Assembly: GCF_015291725.1 (NCBI RefSeq) | Contig: NZ_CP030038.1 | Coordinates: 5,817,001-5,881,000, forward strand | From: Bradyrhizobium sp. CCBAU 51765 | GTDB taxonomy: Bacteria; Pseudomonadota; Alphaproteobacteria; Rhizobiales; Xanthobacteraceae | Reading direction: 5' to 3' | Length of the DNA stretch: 64,000 nt | Shown: positions 25,153 through 33,581 of the stretch, piece by piece | How positions within the stretch are numbered: the first letter of the stretch is position 1 | Layout: each line of letters starts with the position of its first letter | Position numbers and translations under genes: made by a program | The notes under the pieces: generated by a model | Databases searched by the model: none | Told to the model about the DNA's origin: nothing | Seen by the model: the letters and a program-made list of their open reading frames with translations, nothing else

Positions 25153-25959
25153 ATGGCGCTTTCCGACGACGATATCCGAGCTTGCGCGAGGCGTCTGCAC
25201 CAGGCGGAGAAGACCCGCACGCAGATCCGGCAGCTGTCGCTGGATTTTCCCGAGATCACCATCGCCGATGCCTACGCGATTCAGAAGGCCTGGGTCGAGG
25301 TCAAGATCGCCGAAGGGCGCATCGTCAAGGGCCACAAGATCGGCCTCACCTCGAAGGCGATGCAGAGCGCGCTCAATATCGATGAGCCGGATTCCGGCGT
25401 GCTGCTCGACGACATGTTCTTCGCCGATGGCGGGATCGTTCCGACCGAGCGCTTCATCGCCACGCGCGTCGAGGCCGAGCTCGCCTTCGTCATGAGCAAA
25501 CGGCTCTCTGGGCCCGATTGCACGATGTTCGATGTCCTCAACGCCACCGATTTCGTCGTGCCGGCGCTGGAGATCCTGGACACGCGGATCGAACGCGTCG
25601 ATCCGACCACGAGAGCGACGCGAAAGATATTCGACACAATCGCCGACAATGCGGCGAATGCCGGCATCGTGCTCGGAGGACGGCCGATCCGCCCGCTGGA
25701 TGCGGACCTGCGCTGGATCGGCGCGCTCTGCTTCAAGAACGGCCAGCTGGAAGAGACGGGCCTTGCTGCCGGCGTGCTCAATCATCCCGCAACGGCCGTG
25801 GCCTGGCTCGCCAACAAGATCGCGCCGCTCGGCCTTGCGCTGGAGCCGGGCCAGGTCGTGCTCGCGGGATCCTTCATCCGTCCGATCGAGACCCGCAAGG
25901 GCGACACAATTCAAGCCGATTATGGCGCCTACGGCTCGGTCAGCTGCTACTTCGCTTAA
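25153..25959 (+). CDS. hpaH: 2-oxo-hept-4-ene-1,7-dioate hydratase
   Basis: The 268-residue enzyme is of the HpaH/MhpD/DmpE hydratase family: HKIGLTSKAMQSALNIDEPD, EAELAFVMSKRL, DTRIERVDPTTRATRKIFDT and NPATAVAWLANKI-like strands are typical. It hydrates 2-oxohept-4-ene-1,7-dioate in homoprotocatechuate breakdown, after HpaG and before the HpaI aldolase. It is the first gene of the rightward arm, with the next start 31 bp after its stop. Confidence 0.92.
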   Translation: MALSDDDIRACARRLHQAEKTRTQIRQLSLDFPEITIADAYAIQKAWVEVKIAEGRIVKGHKIGLTSKAMQSALNIDEPDSGVLLDDMFFADGGIVPTERFIATRVEAELAFVMSKRLSGPDCTMFDVLNATDFVVPALEILDTRIERVDPTTRATRKIFDTIADNAANAGIVLGGRPIRPLDADLRWIGALCFKNGQLEETGLAAGVLNHPATAVAWLANKIAPLGLALEPGQVVLAGSFIRPIETRKGDTIQADYGAYGSVSCYFA

Positions 25960-25990
25960 GGCGAACAAGAACACAGGGAGTGAAACCGCG

Positions 25991-26389
25991 ATGCCGCATT
26001 TCACGATCGAATATTCGGGCAATCTCGACGGCCGCCTCGACATGGCGGCGGTCTGCGAGGTGGTGCGCAAGGCAGCTAGCGAGACCGGCATCTTCCCGCT
26101 CGGCGGCATCCGCGTTCGCGCCATCCGCTGCGAACACTATGCGATCGCCGATGCAAGACAGGATTACGGCTTCCTCGACATGGTGCTGCGCATCGGCGAG
26201 GGCCGCGACCTTCCCACCCGAAAGAAGGCCGGCGAGCACGTCTTCCAGGCGCTCTCAAGACATCTCGATCCCGTCTTCGCCGCCAGCAAGTTCGCTCTGT
26301 CGTTCGACATGCAGATCAACGACAAGGACACCAGCTGGAAGCGCAACAACATTCACGACGCCCTGAAAGCGGAGGCCGCCCATGGATAA
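25991..26389 (+). CDS. hpaF: 5-carboxymethyl-2-hydroxymuconate delta-isomerase
   Basis: The 132-residue protein starts MPHFTIEYSGNL; after Met removal the N-terminal Pro is the expected catalytic base of this tautomerase-fold isomerase. It matches the ~125-residue HpaF/CHMI length. It isomerises 5-carboxymethyl-2-hydroxymuconate between the HpaE and HpaG steps. A GGGAGTG site lies upstream, and its stop overlaps the hpaE start by 8 bp. Confidence 0.9.
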   Translation: MPHFTIEYSGNLDGRLDMAAVCEVVRKAASETGIFPLGGIRVRAIRCEHYAIADARQDYGFLDMVLRIGEGRDLPTRKKAGEHVFQALSRHLDPVFAASKFALSFDMQINDKDTSWKRNNIHDALKAEAAHG

Positions 26390-27920
26390 GCCCACGCCGA
26401 AAGCCGATGTGTTCCAGGCCAATCGCGACCGGGTCGCGCCGCTTGTGAAGACGCTGCACGCCGACGGCATCGGCCACATGATCGACGGCAAGATCGTGCC
26501 GTCGATATCAGGCGAGATGTTCGAGACGAAATCGCCGGTCGATGGCGCAACGCTCGCAAGCGTCGCTCGCGGCAATGCGGAGGACATCGACGCCGCGGCA
26601 ACGGCGGCGGCGCTTGCGTTCAAGTCCTGGCGCGAGATGGGACCGGCGATGCGGAAGAAGCTGCTGCATCGCGTTGCGGACGCCATCGAGGACAATGCCG
26701 AGGACATCGCGGTGCTCGAATGCATCGACACCGGCCAGGCCTATCGCTTCATGGCCAAGGCCGCGGTCCGCGCCGCCGAGAATTTCCGCTTCTTCGCCGA
26801 CAAATGCGCGGAGGCGCGCGACGGCCTCAACACGCCGAGCGACGAGCACTGGAACGTCTCCACCCGTGTGCCGATCGGCCCCGTCGGTGTGATCACGCCG
26901 TGGAATACGCCGTTCATGCTCTCGACCTGGAAGATCGCCCCGGCCCTCGCTGCGGGCTGCACCGTCGTGCACAAGCCGGCCGAATGGTCGCCGGTGACGG
27001 CTTCCATTCTGGCGAAGCTCGTCAAGGAAGCCGGCGTGCCCGATGGCGTGCTCAACACCGTGCACGGCTTCGGTGAAGAAGCCGGCAAGGCGCTGACCGA
27101 GCATCCCGCCATCAAGGCGATCGGCTTCGTCGGCGAGAGCGCGACCGGCTCGGCGATCATGATGCAGGGCGCGCCGACCCTGAAGCGCGTGCATTTCGAG
27201 CTCGGCGGCAAGAACCCCGTCATCGTGTTCGACGATGCCGATCTCGATCGCGCGCTCGACGCCGTCGTGTTCATGATCTACTCGCTCAACGGCGAGCGCT
27301 GCACCTCCTCGAGCCGCCTGCTGATCCAGCAGAGCATCGCCGAGAAATTCGTGGAGAAGCTGGCCGCGCGGGTGAAGGCGCTGAAGGTCGGCCATCCCCT
27401 CGATCCCGCCACCGAGATCGGACCGCTGATCCACGAGCGGCACCTCGCAAAAGTCTGCTCCTATTTCGACGTCGCGCGCCAGGACGGCGCGACGATCGCG
27501 GTGGGCGGCAAGGCCCATGATGGCCCCGGCGGCGGGCACTATGTCGAGCCGACGCTGGTGACCGGCGCACATGGCAGGATGCGCGTGGCGCAGGAGGAGG
27601 TGTTCGGGCCGTTTCTCACCGTGCTGCCGTTCCGCGACGAGACGGACGCGATCGAGATCGCCAACGACATCCGCTATGGTCTCACCGGCTATGTCTGGAC
27701 CAACGACATGGGCCGGGCGCTGCGCGTGGCCGATGCGCTGGAGGCCGGCATGATCTGGCTGAACTCGGAAAACGTCCGCCACCTGCCGACGCCGTTCGGC
27801 GGCATGAAGGCCTCAGGCATCGGCCGCGACGGCGGCGATTACTCGTTCGACTTCTACATGGAAACCAAGCACGTCTCGCTGGCGCGGGGCACGCACAAGA
27901 TTCAGAAGCTGGGGATTTAG
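26382..27920 (+). CDS. hpaE: 5-carboxymethyl-2-hydroxymuconate semialdehyde dehydrogenase
   Basis: The 512-residue aldehyde dehydrogenase has PWNTPFMLSTWKIAPALAAG (cofactor-binding region), the general-base Glu in FELGGKNP and the catalytic Cys in GERCTSSSR. Family length and context identify it as HpaE, which oxidises the semialdehyde ring-cleavage product made by HpaD with NAD. It is translationally coupled to hpaF by an 8-bp overlap. Confidence 0.92.
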   Translation: MDKPTPKADVFQANRDRVAPLVKTLHADGIGHMIDGKIVPSISGEMFETKSPVDGATLASVARGNAEDIDAAATAAALAFKSWREMGPAMRKKLLHRVADAIEDNAEDIAVLECIDTGQAYRFMAKAAVRAAENFRFFADKCAEARDGLNTPSDEHWNVSTRVPIGPVGVITPWNTPFMLSTWKIAPALAAGCTVVHKPAEWSPVTASILAKLVKEAGVPDGVLNTVHGFGEEAGKALTEHPAIKAIGFVGESATGSAIMMQGAPTLKRVHFELGGKNPVIVFDDADLDRALDAVVFMIYSLNGERCTSSSRLLIQQSIAEKFVEKLAARVKALKVGHPLDPATEIGPLIHERHLAKVCSYFDVARQDGATIAVGGKAHDGPGGGHYVEPTLVTGAHGRMRVAQEEVFGPFLTVLPFRDETDAIEIANDIRYGLTGYVWTNDMGRALRVADALEAGMIWLNSENVRHLPTPFGGMKASGIGRDGGDYSFDFYMETKHVSLARGTHKIQKLGI

Positions 27921-27927
27921 GGACAGT

Positions 27928-28028
27928 GTCATTCCGGGGCGCGCGGAGCGCGAGCCCGGAATCCATCGAGCAGCAGAGTTGGTGGATGAATGGATTCCGG
28001 GTTCGTGCTTCGCACGCCCCGGAATGAC
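27928..28028. repeat. family A palindrome (GTCATTCCGGGGCG...CGCCCCGGAATGAC)
   Basis: A 101-bp element with 14-bp perfect terminal inverted repeats lies between hpaE and hpaD inside an operon. Inner parts (GGAATCCAT...ATGGATTCC) also pair. Related copies are at 37346, 52259 and 58371. Confidence 0.85.
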
Positions 28029-28053
28029 GGAGCCGAGAAAAGGGGAAACGCAC

Positions 28054-29037
28054 ATGCCCGTACCGCAACACGTCTTCGAGCCGCCGTTCAACATCATCCG
28101 CTCCAGTCACGTCGTGCTCGACGTCACCGACCTGAAGCTGAGCCGGGAGTTCTACGAGACCATCGTCGGCCTGCATGTCGAGGATGCCGACGACAATGTC
28201 GTTTACCTCCGCGCGGCAGAGGAGCACCAGCATCACTCGCTGGTGCTGCGCAAGGCGGCAGCGCCGGCCTGCGCGCGGCTCGGCTTCAAGGTCGGCAACG
28301 ACAAGGATCTCGACAAGGCCGCCGCCTTTCTCTCCGAGAACGGCCTGGCCTACGCCTTCGTCGACCAGCCGTTCCAGGCCCGCACATTGCAATTCACCGA
28401 TCCCTTCGGCTTCCAGATCGAGCTCTACGCCGCGATGGACCGGCGGCCGCATCTGCTGCGCCGCTACGACCTCTACCGGGGCTGCCATCCGCAGCGGCTC
28501 GACCATTTCAACGTCTTCGCTGCCGAAGTGCAGGACACGATGGAATTCTACGCCCGGCTCGGCTTCCGCCTCACCGAATATGCCGAGGAGGACGGGCCGA
28601 ACGGCCGCATCGCCGCGGCCTGGATGCATCGCAAGGGCAACGTCCATGATTTCGCCATCACCAACGGCAAAGGCCCGCGCCTGCACCATTTCGCCTACTG
28701 GACGCCGACGGCGATGAACATCATCCATCTCTGCGACGTCATGGCTTCGCAAGGTTTCGTGAAGAACATCGAGCGCGGGCCGGGACGCCACGGCATCTCG
28801 AACGCGTTCTTCCTCTACGTGCGCGACCCCGACGGACATCGCCTCGAGCTCTACACCAGCGACTATTTCACGGGGGATCACGACCACGAGCCGCTGCGCT
28901 GGTCGTTGCGCGATCCGCGCCGCCAGACGCTGTGGGGCGCGCCGGCGCCGCGTTCATGGTTCGAGCAGGGTTCGCCGTTCACGGGCCAGGCCGTGCGCGA
29001 GCCGAAATTCGTGGCCGACGTGCTGGTGGCGGACTGA
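28054..29037 (+). CDS. hpaD: 3,4-dihydroxyphenylacetate 2,3-dioxygenase (type I extradiol)
   Basis: The 327-residue enzyme has two vicinal-oxygen-chelate halves (residues about 12-125 and 150-285). The Fe(II)/Mn ligands are His in QRLDHFNVF, His in PRLHHFAYW and Glu in GHRLELYTSDYF. It opens the ring of homoprotocatechuate. It is of the type I class (Brevibacterium/Arthrobacter HPCD), not the LigB-type HpaD of E. coli. An AGGGGA site precedes the ATG at 28054. A palindromic repeat separates it from hpaE. Confidence 0.92.
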   Translation: MPVPQHVFEPPFNIIRSSHVVLDVTDLKLSREFYETIVGLHVEDADDNVVYLRAAEEHQHHSLVLRKAAAPACARLGFKVGNDKDLDKAAAFLSENGLAYAFVDQPFQARTLQFTDPFGFQIELYAAMDRRPHLLRRYDLYRGCHPQRLDHFNVFAAEVQDTMEFYARLGFRLTEYAEEDGPNGRIAAAWMHRKGNVHDFAITNGKGPRLHHFAYWTPTAMNIIHLCDVMASQGFVKNIERGPGRHGISNAFFLYVRDPDGHRLELYTSDYFTGDHDHEPLRWSLRDPRRQTLWGAPAPRSWFEQGSPFTGQAVREPKFVADVLVAD

Positions 29038-29065
29038 TGCCGGTGACAGGCACAGCCTCTCCCCC

Positions 29066-29194
29066 CGTCGTCCCTGCGAAAGCAGGGACCCATAACCACA
29101 GGGAAGGAGTTTGGCGAAGTTTGGTCGTTCGGGATTGCCATCGCGCGCTATCGATAGATCACGCGGTATGGGTCCCGGCGTTCGCCGGGACGAC
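29066..29194. repeat. intergenic palindrome (CGTCGTCCCTGCG...CCGGGACGAC)
   Basis: Outer arms CGTCGTCCC/GGGACGAC-type and inner arms GGGACCCATA/TATGGGTCCC pair across a 129-bp element between hpaD and hpaG. Each arm also has its own small hairpin (CCCTGCGAAAGCAGGG; CCCGGCGTTCGCCGGG). Confidence 0.8.
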
Positions 29195-29212
29195 AAGAGA
29201 GATAGATTGCCT

Positions 29213-30082
29213 ATGAAACTCCCTCGCCTCGCCACCTATTCCGTCAGGGGTGCAACCCGCTACGGCGCCGTCGTGGACGGCGGCCTCGTCGATCTCACCG
29301 TGCGTTACGGCAAGGACTATCCGACGCTCCGCGAGGTGATCGCAGCCGGCATGCTCGTCGGCCTTGCCGAAGAGGCCGCCGGCCGCGCACCCGATCACGC
29401 GCTCAGCGAGATCACCTGGCTGCCGCCGGTGCCCGCGCCGGAGAAGATCATCTGCATCGGCGTCAACTATCCCGACCGCAACGCCGAGTACAAGGACGGA
29501 CAGGACGCGCCGAAATATCCGAGCATGTTCATGCGGTCGCCGCGCTCCTTCGTCGGGCACGACACGCCGCTGGTGCGCCCGCGCGCGTCCGCGCAGCTCG
29601 ACTATGAGGGCGAGATCGTGCTGGTGATCGGCAAGCAAGGCCGGCACATTCCGGAAAGCGCCGCGCTCGATCACATTGCCGCGCTGGCGCTCTGCAACGA
29701 AGGGTCGGTACGCGACTGGCTGCGTCACGCCAAGTTCAACGTCACCCAGGGCAAGAACTTCGATTCCAGCGGCAGCCTCGGCCCGTGGCTCGTGCCCTAC
29801 ACATCGGAATCGCAGATCGCGGACATCAGGCTCACCACGCATGTCAACGGCGAGCTCAGGCAGGACGACCGCACCAGCCGGCTGATGTTTCCGTTCCGCT
29901 ATCTCGTGAACTATATCTCGACCTTCGCAACCCTCGTCCCCGGCGATATCATCGTCACGGGCACGCCGACCGGCGCGGGTGCGCGGTTCGATCCGCCGCG
30001 GTACCTGAAGCCCGGCGACGTCGTCGAGGTCGAGGCCGAGGGCATCGGCCGCTTGCGCAACGGCGTCGTCGACGAAACCTGA
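29213..30082 (+). CDS. hpaG: fumarylacetoacetate-hydrolase-family decarboxylase/isomerase (HpaG role)
   Basis: The 289-residue protein has the FAH fold: ICIGVNYPDRNAEYKD, the metal-binding glutamates in LDYEGEIVLVIG, GSVRDWLRH, TQGKNFDSSG.LGPW and GDIIVTGTPTGAGA. In this operon it should decarboxylate and isomerise 5-oxopent-3-ene-1,2,5-tricarboxylate, the step between HpaF and HpaH. E. coli HpaG is a two-domain fusion; this is a single-domain version. The start at 29213 follows a GAGAGAT site. Confidence 0.85.
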   Translation: MKLPRLATYSVRGATRYGAVVDGGLVDLTVRYGKDYPTLREVIAAGMLVGLAEEAAGRAPDHALSEITWLPPVPAPEKIICIGVNYPDRNAEYKDGQDAPKYPSMFMRSPRSFVGHDTPLVRPRASAQLDYEGEIVLVIGKQGRHIPESAALDHIAALALCNEGSVRDWLRHAKFNVTQGKNFDSSGSLGPWLVPYTSESQIADIRLTTHVNGELRQDDRTSRLMFPFRYLVNYISTFATLVPGDIIVTGTPTGAGARFDPPRYLKPGDVVEVEAEGIGRLRNGVVDET

Positions 30083-30107
30083 CCAATCATCGAAGTGGAA
30101 TAGCCAA

Positions 30108-31736
30108 ATGACCACCCTCACCGGCGGCGAAGCGATCGTAAGCGGCCTGGTCGCCCATGGCGTTGACACAGTATTCGGCCTGCCCGGCGCGCAGGTTTAC
30201 GGCCTGTTCGACGCCTTCCATCAGGCGCAGCTCAAGGTGATCGGCGCGCGGCACGAGCAGGCCTGCGGCTACATGGCGTTCGGCTATGCGCGCTCCAGTG
30301 GCAGGCCCGGCGTGTTCAGCGTGGTGCCCGGCCCCGGCGTGCTCAATGCCAGCGCCGCACTGCTGACCGCATTCGGCTGCAACGAGCCGGTGCTGTGCGT
30401 CACCGGCCAGGTGCCGACGCAGTTCCTCGGCAAGGGCCGCGGCCATCTGCACGAGATGCCGGATCAGCTCGCGACCTTACGCACCTATGTGAAATGGGCC
30501 GACCGGATCGAATATCCCGGCAACGCACCGACGGTCGTGGCGCGCGCATTCCAGGAGATGATTTCGGGGCGGCGCGGACCCGCGTCGGTCGAGATGCCCT
30601 GGGACGTCTTCACCCTGCGCGCGGAGACGACGGCTGCTCAAGTGCTGGAGCCGCTGCCCGCGCCGCGGCCCGATCCCGACCTGGTCAGGCAGGCAGCCGC
30701 GCTGATCAAGGCGAGCAAGGCGCCGATGATCTTCGTCGGCAGCGGCGCGATCGAGGCGGGCGAGGAGATCCTCGAGCTCGCCGAGATGATCGATGCGCCC
30801 GTGGTCGCCTTCCGCAGCGGCCGCGGCATCGTCTCGAACGCGCATGAACTCGGCCTCACCATGGCGGCGGCCTACAGGCTGTGGCCCACGACCGATCTGA
30901 TGATCGCCATCGGCACGCGCGCGGAGCTGCCGGCCTCGGGCTTTCGCTGGCCCTATCAACCGAGTGGACTGAAATCCATTCGGATCGATATCGACCCGGC
31001 CGAGATGCGCCGGATCATCTCCGATGTCGCCATCGTCGCCGACGCCAAGGCCGGCACGGCCGATCTCGTCGCGACCGTGAGGAAAGCCGGCTATGCGCGC
31101 ACCCGTGGCCGGCGGGAGGCAATCCGCGAGGCGACCGCGACCGCGCAGACCGAGATCCAGCGCATCCAGCCGCAGATGGCCTATCTCAACATCCTGCGCG
31201 AGGTGCTACCGCCCAACGCGATCGTCACGGATGAACTGTCGCAAGTCGGCTTCGCTTCCTGGTACGGCTTCCCGGTCTACCAGCCGCGCACCTTCATCAC
31301 CTCAGGCTACCAGGGCACGCTCGGCTCGGGCTTCCCGACCGCGCTTGGGGCCAAGGTTGCCAATCCCGACAGGCCGGTGGTCGCCATCACCGGCGACGGC
31401 GGCTTCATGTTCGGCGTGCAGGAGCTTTCGACCGCCGTGCAGTTCAACATCGGCGTGGTGACGCTGGTGTTCAACAACAACGCCTATGGCAACGTCCGCC
31501 GCGACCAGCGCGAACGTTTCGACGGCCGCGTGGTGGCATCGGACCTCGTCAATCCGGATTTCGTCAAGCTCGCGGAGTCCTTTGGCGTCGCGGCTGCGCG
31601 CGTCACCGCGCCGGATCAATTCAAGGCCGTGCTGGAGAAGGCGCTCGCTCATGGCGGGCCATATCTGATCTCGATCGAGGTGACCAGGGATTCGGAAGTG
31701 AGCCCCTGGGCCTTCATCCACCCGCCGAAGCCGTAG
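30108..31736 (+). CDS. thiamine-diphosphate-dependent enzyme, acetolactate-synthase-like
   Basis: The 542-residue protein has three ThDP-enzyme domains: N-terminal PYR domain with catalytic Glu in RHEQACGYMAFGYAR, a central nucleotide-binding-type domain, and a C-terminal PP domain with GDGGFMFG...NNNAYGN (Mg-ThDP motif). It lies 25 bp after hpaG and closes the rightward operon. Substrate is not predictable: candidates are a 2-keto acid decarboxylation or carboligation linked to aromatic acid catabolism. It lacks a neighbouring small regulatory subunit, so true acetolactate synthase is unlikely. Confidence 0.85.
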   Translation: MTTLTGGEAIVSGLVAHGVDTVFGLPGAQVYGLFDAFHQAQLKVIGARHEQACGYMAFGYARSSGRPGVFSVVPGPGVLNASAALLTAFGCNEPVLCVTGQVPTQFLGKGRGHLHEMPDQLATLRTYVKWADRIEYPGNAPTVVARAFQEMISGRRGPASVEMPWDVFTLRAETTAAQVLEPLPAPRPDPDLVRQAAALIKASKAPMIFVGSGAIEAGEEILELAEMIDAPVVAFRSGRGIVSNAHELGLTMAAAYRLWPTTDLMIAIGTRAELPASGFRWPYQPSGLKSIRIDIDPAEMRRIISDVAIVADAKAGTADLVATVRKAGYARTRGRREAIREATATAQTEIQRIQPQMAYLNILREVLPPNAIVTDELSQVGFASWYGFPVYQPRTFITSGYQGTLGSGFPTALGAKVANPDRPVVAITGDGGFMFGVQELSTAVQFNIGVVTLVFNNNAYGNVRRDQRERFDGRVVASDLVNPDFVKLAESFGVAAARVTAPDQFKAVLEKALAHGGPYLISIEVTRDSEVSPWAFIHPPKP

Positions 31737-31765
31737 ACGAAGCTTCGTCGTTCCGGGACTCTTCC

Positions 31766-31894
31766 CTTCTCCCCTTGTGGGAGAAGGTGGCGCGAAGCGC
31801 CGGATGAGGGGTCTCTATCCGCGGAGACACACCCCTCATCCGTCTCGCTGCCGCTTCGCGTCAGCGATCCACCTTCTCCCACAAGGGGAGAAGG
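31766..31894. terminator. large inverted repeat between convergent genes, candidate bidirectional terminator
   Basis: Arms 31766-31791 and 31869-31894 are perfect 26-bp inverted repeats (CCTTCTCCCCTTGTGGGAG... and its complement), with further pairing inside (GGATGAGGGG/CCCCTCATCC). It lies between the stop of the ThDP gene and the stop of alkB, which converge. The element belongs to a repeat type that I associate with Bradyrhizobium genomes; terminator function is inferred. Confidence 0.6.
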
Positions 31895-31898
31895 AAGG

Positions 31899-32561
31899 TC
31901 ACCGCGTCCTTCGAAACGTCAAATTGATCCGCTTGCGTCCAAGCAGCGGATGCTCGCCATCGGCGAGCGGCGCCACGCCGTGATAGGCGAGCCTGCTCGG
32001 CCCACCCCAGACCACAACATCGCCATGGACAAGCCGGAAGCGGCGCGGCTTGTCACCGCGCGCCAGGCCGCCGAACAGGAAGGTCGCTGGCAGCCCGAGC
32101 GAGACCGAGACGATCGGCGCGGAATAGTCGAGTTCGTCCTTGTCCTGATGCAGCGACAGCCGCGTGCCCGGCTCGTAGCGGTTGACGAGGCAGGCATCGG
32201 GCGCGAAGCTGTCGAAGCCGCCCTGCTCGGCCGCGCGGCGGGCGAGATCGCGCAGCAGCGGCGGCATCGCCGGCCAAAGCGCGCCGGTGCGCGGGTCGAC
32301 GGGATCGTAGCGGTAGCCGGTGTGATCGGTGATCCAGCCGCGCTCGCCGCAATTGGTCATCGCCACCGACATCAGGTGACCGCCCGGCGTCGTCATCCGC
32401 CGGAACGGCGATCGCGCCACGACGCCGCGCACGGCTTCGATCAGCTCGCTCTCGATCGGCTTGACGAAGCCGCGCAGAAGCACGGCGCCGTCGGCGATCT
32501 CCTCGCGCGACGGCTGCGCTTCGGCGACACTGTCGAACAGATCACCCGTCAATCGCAGCAC
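31899..32561 (-). CDS. alkB: AlkB-type DNA/RNA dealkylating dioxygenase
   Basis: The 220-residue Fe(II)/2-oxoglutarate enzyme has HxD in LSLHQDKDEL, the distal His in LAYHGVAPL, and the Arg pair RINLTFRRTR at the C-terminus that binds 2-oxoglutarate and the lesion. MTNCGERGWITDHTGYRYDP matches the AlkB nucleotide-recognition segment. It removes methyl groups from 1-methyladenine and 3-methylcytosine. The GTG start at 32561 abuts the stop of the upstream oxygenase gene, so expression is coupled. No ada gene is adjacent. Confidence 0.92.
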   Translation of the reverse strand: MLRLTGDLFDSVAEAQPSREEIADGAVLLRGFVKPIESELIEAVRGVVARSPFRRMTTPGGHLMSVAMTNCGERGWITDHTGYRYDPVDPRTGALWPAMPPLLRDLARRAAEQGGFDSFAPDACLVNRYEPGTRLSLHQDKDELDYSAPIVSVSLGLPATFLFGGLARGDKPRRFRLVHGDVVVWGGPSRLAYHGVAPLADGEHPLLGRKRINLTFRRTR

Positions 32562-33308
32562 TCATTTGGCATCGTGGAAGATCACACCCAGGGTGTGGCG
32601 GTGGCCAGACCTGATCCGGCTGACGCCGTGGCGGAGATTAACGCGGTAGGTGCCGCGTGTCCCCTGCACCGGACGGTGATGCACAGCGAAGGCGACCGCA
32701 TCGCCCCGCGCCAGCGGTACGACCTCGGCGCGGGACTGCATGCGCGGGCGCTGCTCGGTCAGCACGAACTCGCCGCCGGTGAAATCGCGGCCCGGCTCGG
32801 AGAGCAGGATCGCGACCTGGAGCGGGAACACGTGCTCGCCATAGAGGTCCTGATGCAGGCAATTGTAGTCGCCGGCGTCGTATTGCAGCAGCAGCGGTGT
32901 CGGCCGCGCCTGTCCGGCCTCATGGCAACGCTTCAGAAAGGCCGCATGGTCTCCGGGATAGCGGATGTCGATCCCCATCGCCTCGTTCCAGCGATTGGCG
33001 ACGCCTTGCAGATGCGCATAGAGCGCCGGGCGCAGCTGCGCGATCAGGTCGGGCAACGGATAGGCGAAGTACTTGTACTCGCCGCGGCCGAAGCCGTGAC
33101 GGCCCATGACGATGCGGCTGCGGAAGTGCGCGTCATCGGGATAGAGCGCGGCGATGTCGCGGCATTGATCGGGCGTGAGCAGGCCCTTCAGGACGGCGCA
33201 GCCCTGGGAGTCGAGCTCGGCGGTGATTTGCGACCAGTCGAGGGCGTCGACGTGCGCGGGGAGGTCGGCTGAGGTTGAAGGAGGCGATTTGCGTGCTGTT
33301 GCTGTCAT
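32562..33308 (-). CDS. Fe(II)/2-oxoglutarate oxygenase of prolyl-hydroxylase type, partner of AlkB
   Basis: The 248-residue protein has HxD in NCLHQDLYGEH, a distal His and Arg in LRHGVSRIRSGHR, and the double-stranded beta-helix strands LQVAILLSEPG and GGEFVLTEQ. The substrate is unknown. The start at 33308 (ATG) follows AAGGTGG; a GTG nine bases upstream is the alternative. Its stop directly touches the GTG of alkB, so both oxygenases are made from one message. Such a partner may act on damaged nucleobases or on a repair-associated protein; this is inference. Confidence 0.85.
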   Translation of the reverse strand: MTATARKSPPSTSADLPAHVDALDWSQITAELDSQGCAVLKGLLTPDQCRDIAALYPDDAHFRSRIVMGRHGFGRGEYKYFAYPLPDLIAQLRPALYAHLQGVANRWNEAMGIDIRYPGDHAAFLKRCHEAGQARPTPLLLQYDAGDYNCLHQDLYGEHVFPLQVAILLSEPGRDFTGGEFVLTEQRPRMQSRAEVVPLARGDAVAFAVHHRPVQGTRGTYRVNLRHGVSRIRSGHRHTLGVIFHDAK

Positions 33309-33366
33309 AGCCACCACCTTCGCAAGACCGGCCCGCCTACCGCCACCCGATTTCCGATTATCTCCC

Positions 33367-33453
33367 CGTCATTGCGAGCGCAGCGAAGCAATCCAGAATC
33401 CCTCTGCAGAACCAGTCTGGATTGCTTCGTCGCAAGGGCTCCTCGCAATGACG
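33367..33453. repeat. intergenic palindrome (CGTCATTGCGAGC...CTCGCAATGACG)
   Basis: An 87-bp element with arms CGTCATTGCGAG/CTCGCAATGACG and inner arms GAAGCAATCCAGA/TCTGGATTGCTTC. It shares its right half with 23232-23299. Confidence 0.85.
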
Positions 33454-33487
33454 GCGGAGATGGATCTACCCCCTCACCGGCAGAACT

Positions 33488-33567
33488 CGTAGGGTGGGCA
33501 AAGGCGCTCTTGCGCCGTGCCCACGTCTTCGCAAGATGTGGGCACGCTTCGCTTTGCCCACCCTACG
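33488..33567. repeat. family B palindrome (CGTAGGGTGGGCAAAG...CTTTGCCCACCCTACG)
   Basis: An 80-bp element with 16-bp perfect terminal inverted repeats. It sits upstream of the oxygenase start and downstream of the DUF2848 stop. Copies or damaged copies occur at 55994, 61702 and 63794. Confidence 0.85.
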
Positions 33568-33581
33568 AGACCGTCGTTTGC

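Noticed and set aside
27928..28028. Attenuator specific to hpaD
   Set aside because: The same palindrome occurs at three unrelated loci, so a dispersed repeat is the simpler explanation.
30108..31736. Biosynthetic acetolactate synthase (ilvB)
   Set aside because: There is no small subunit gene, and it is the last gene of an aromatic degradation operon; only the ThDP family can be claimed.
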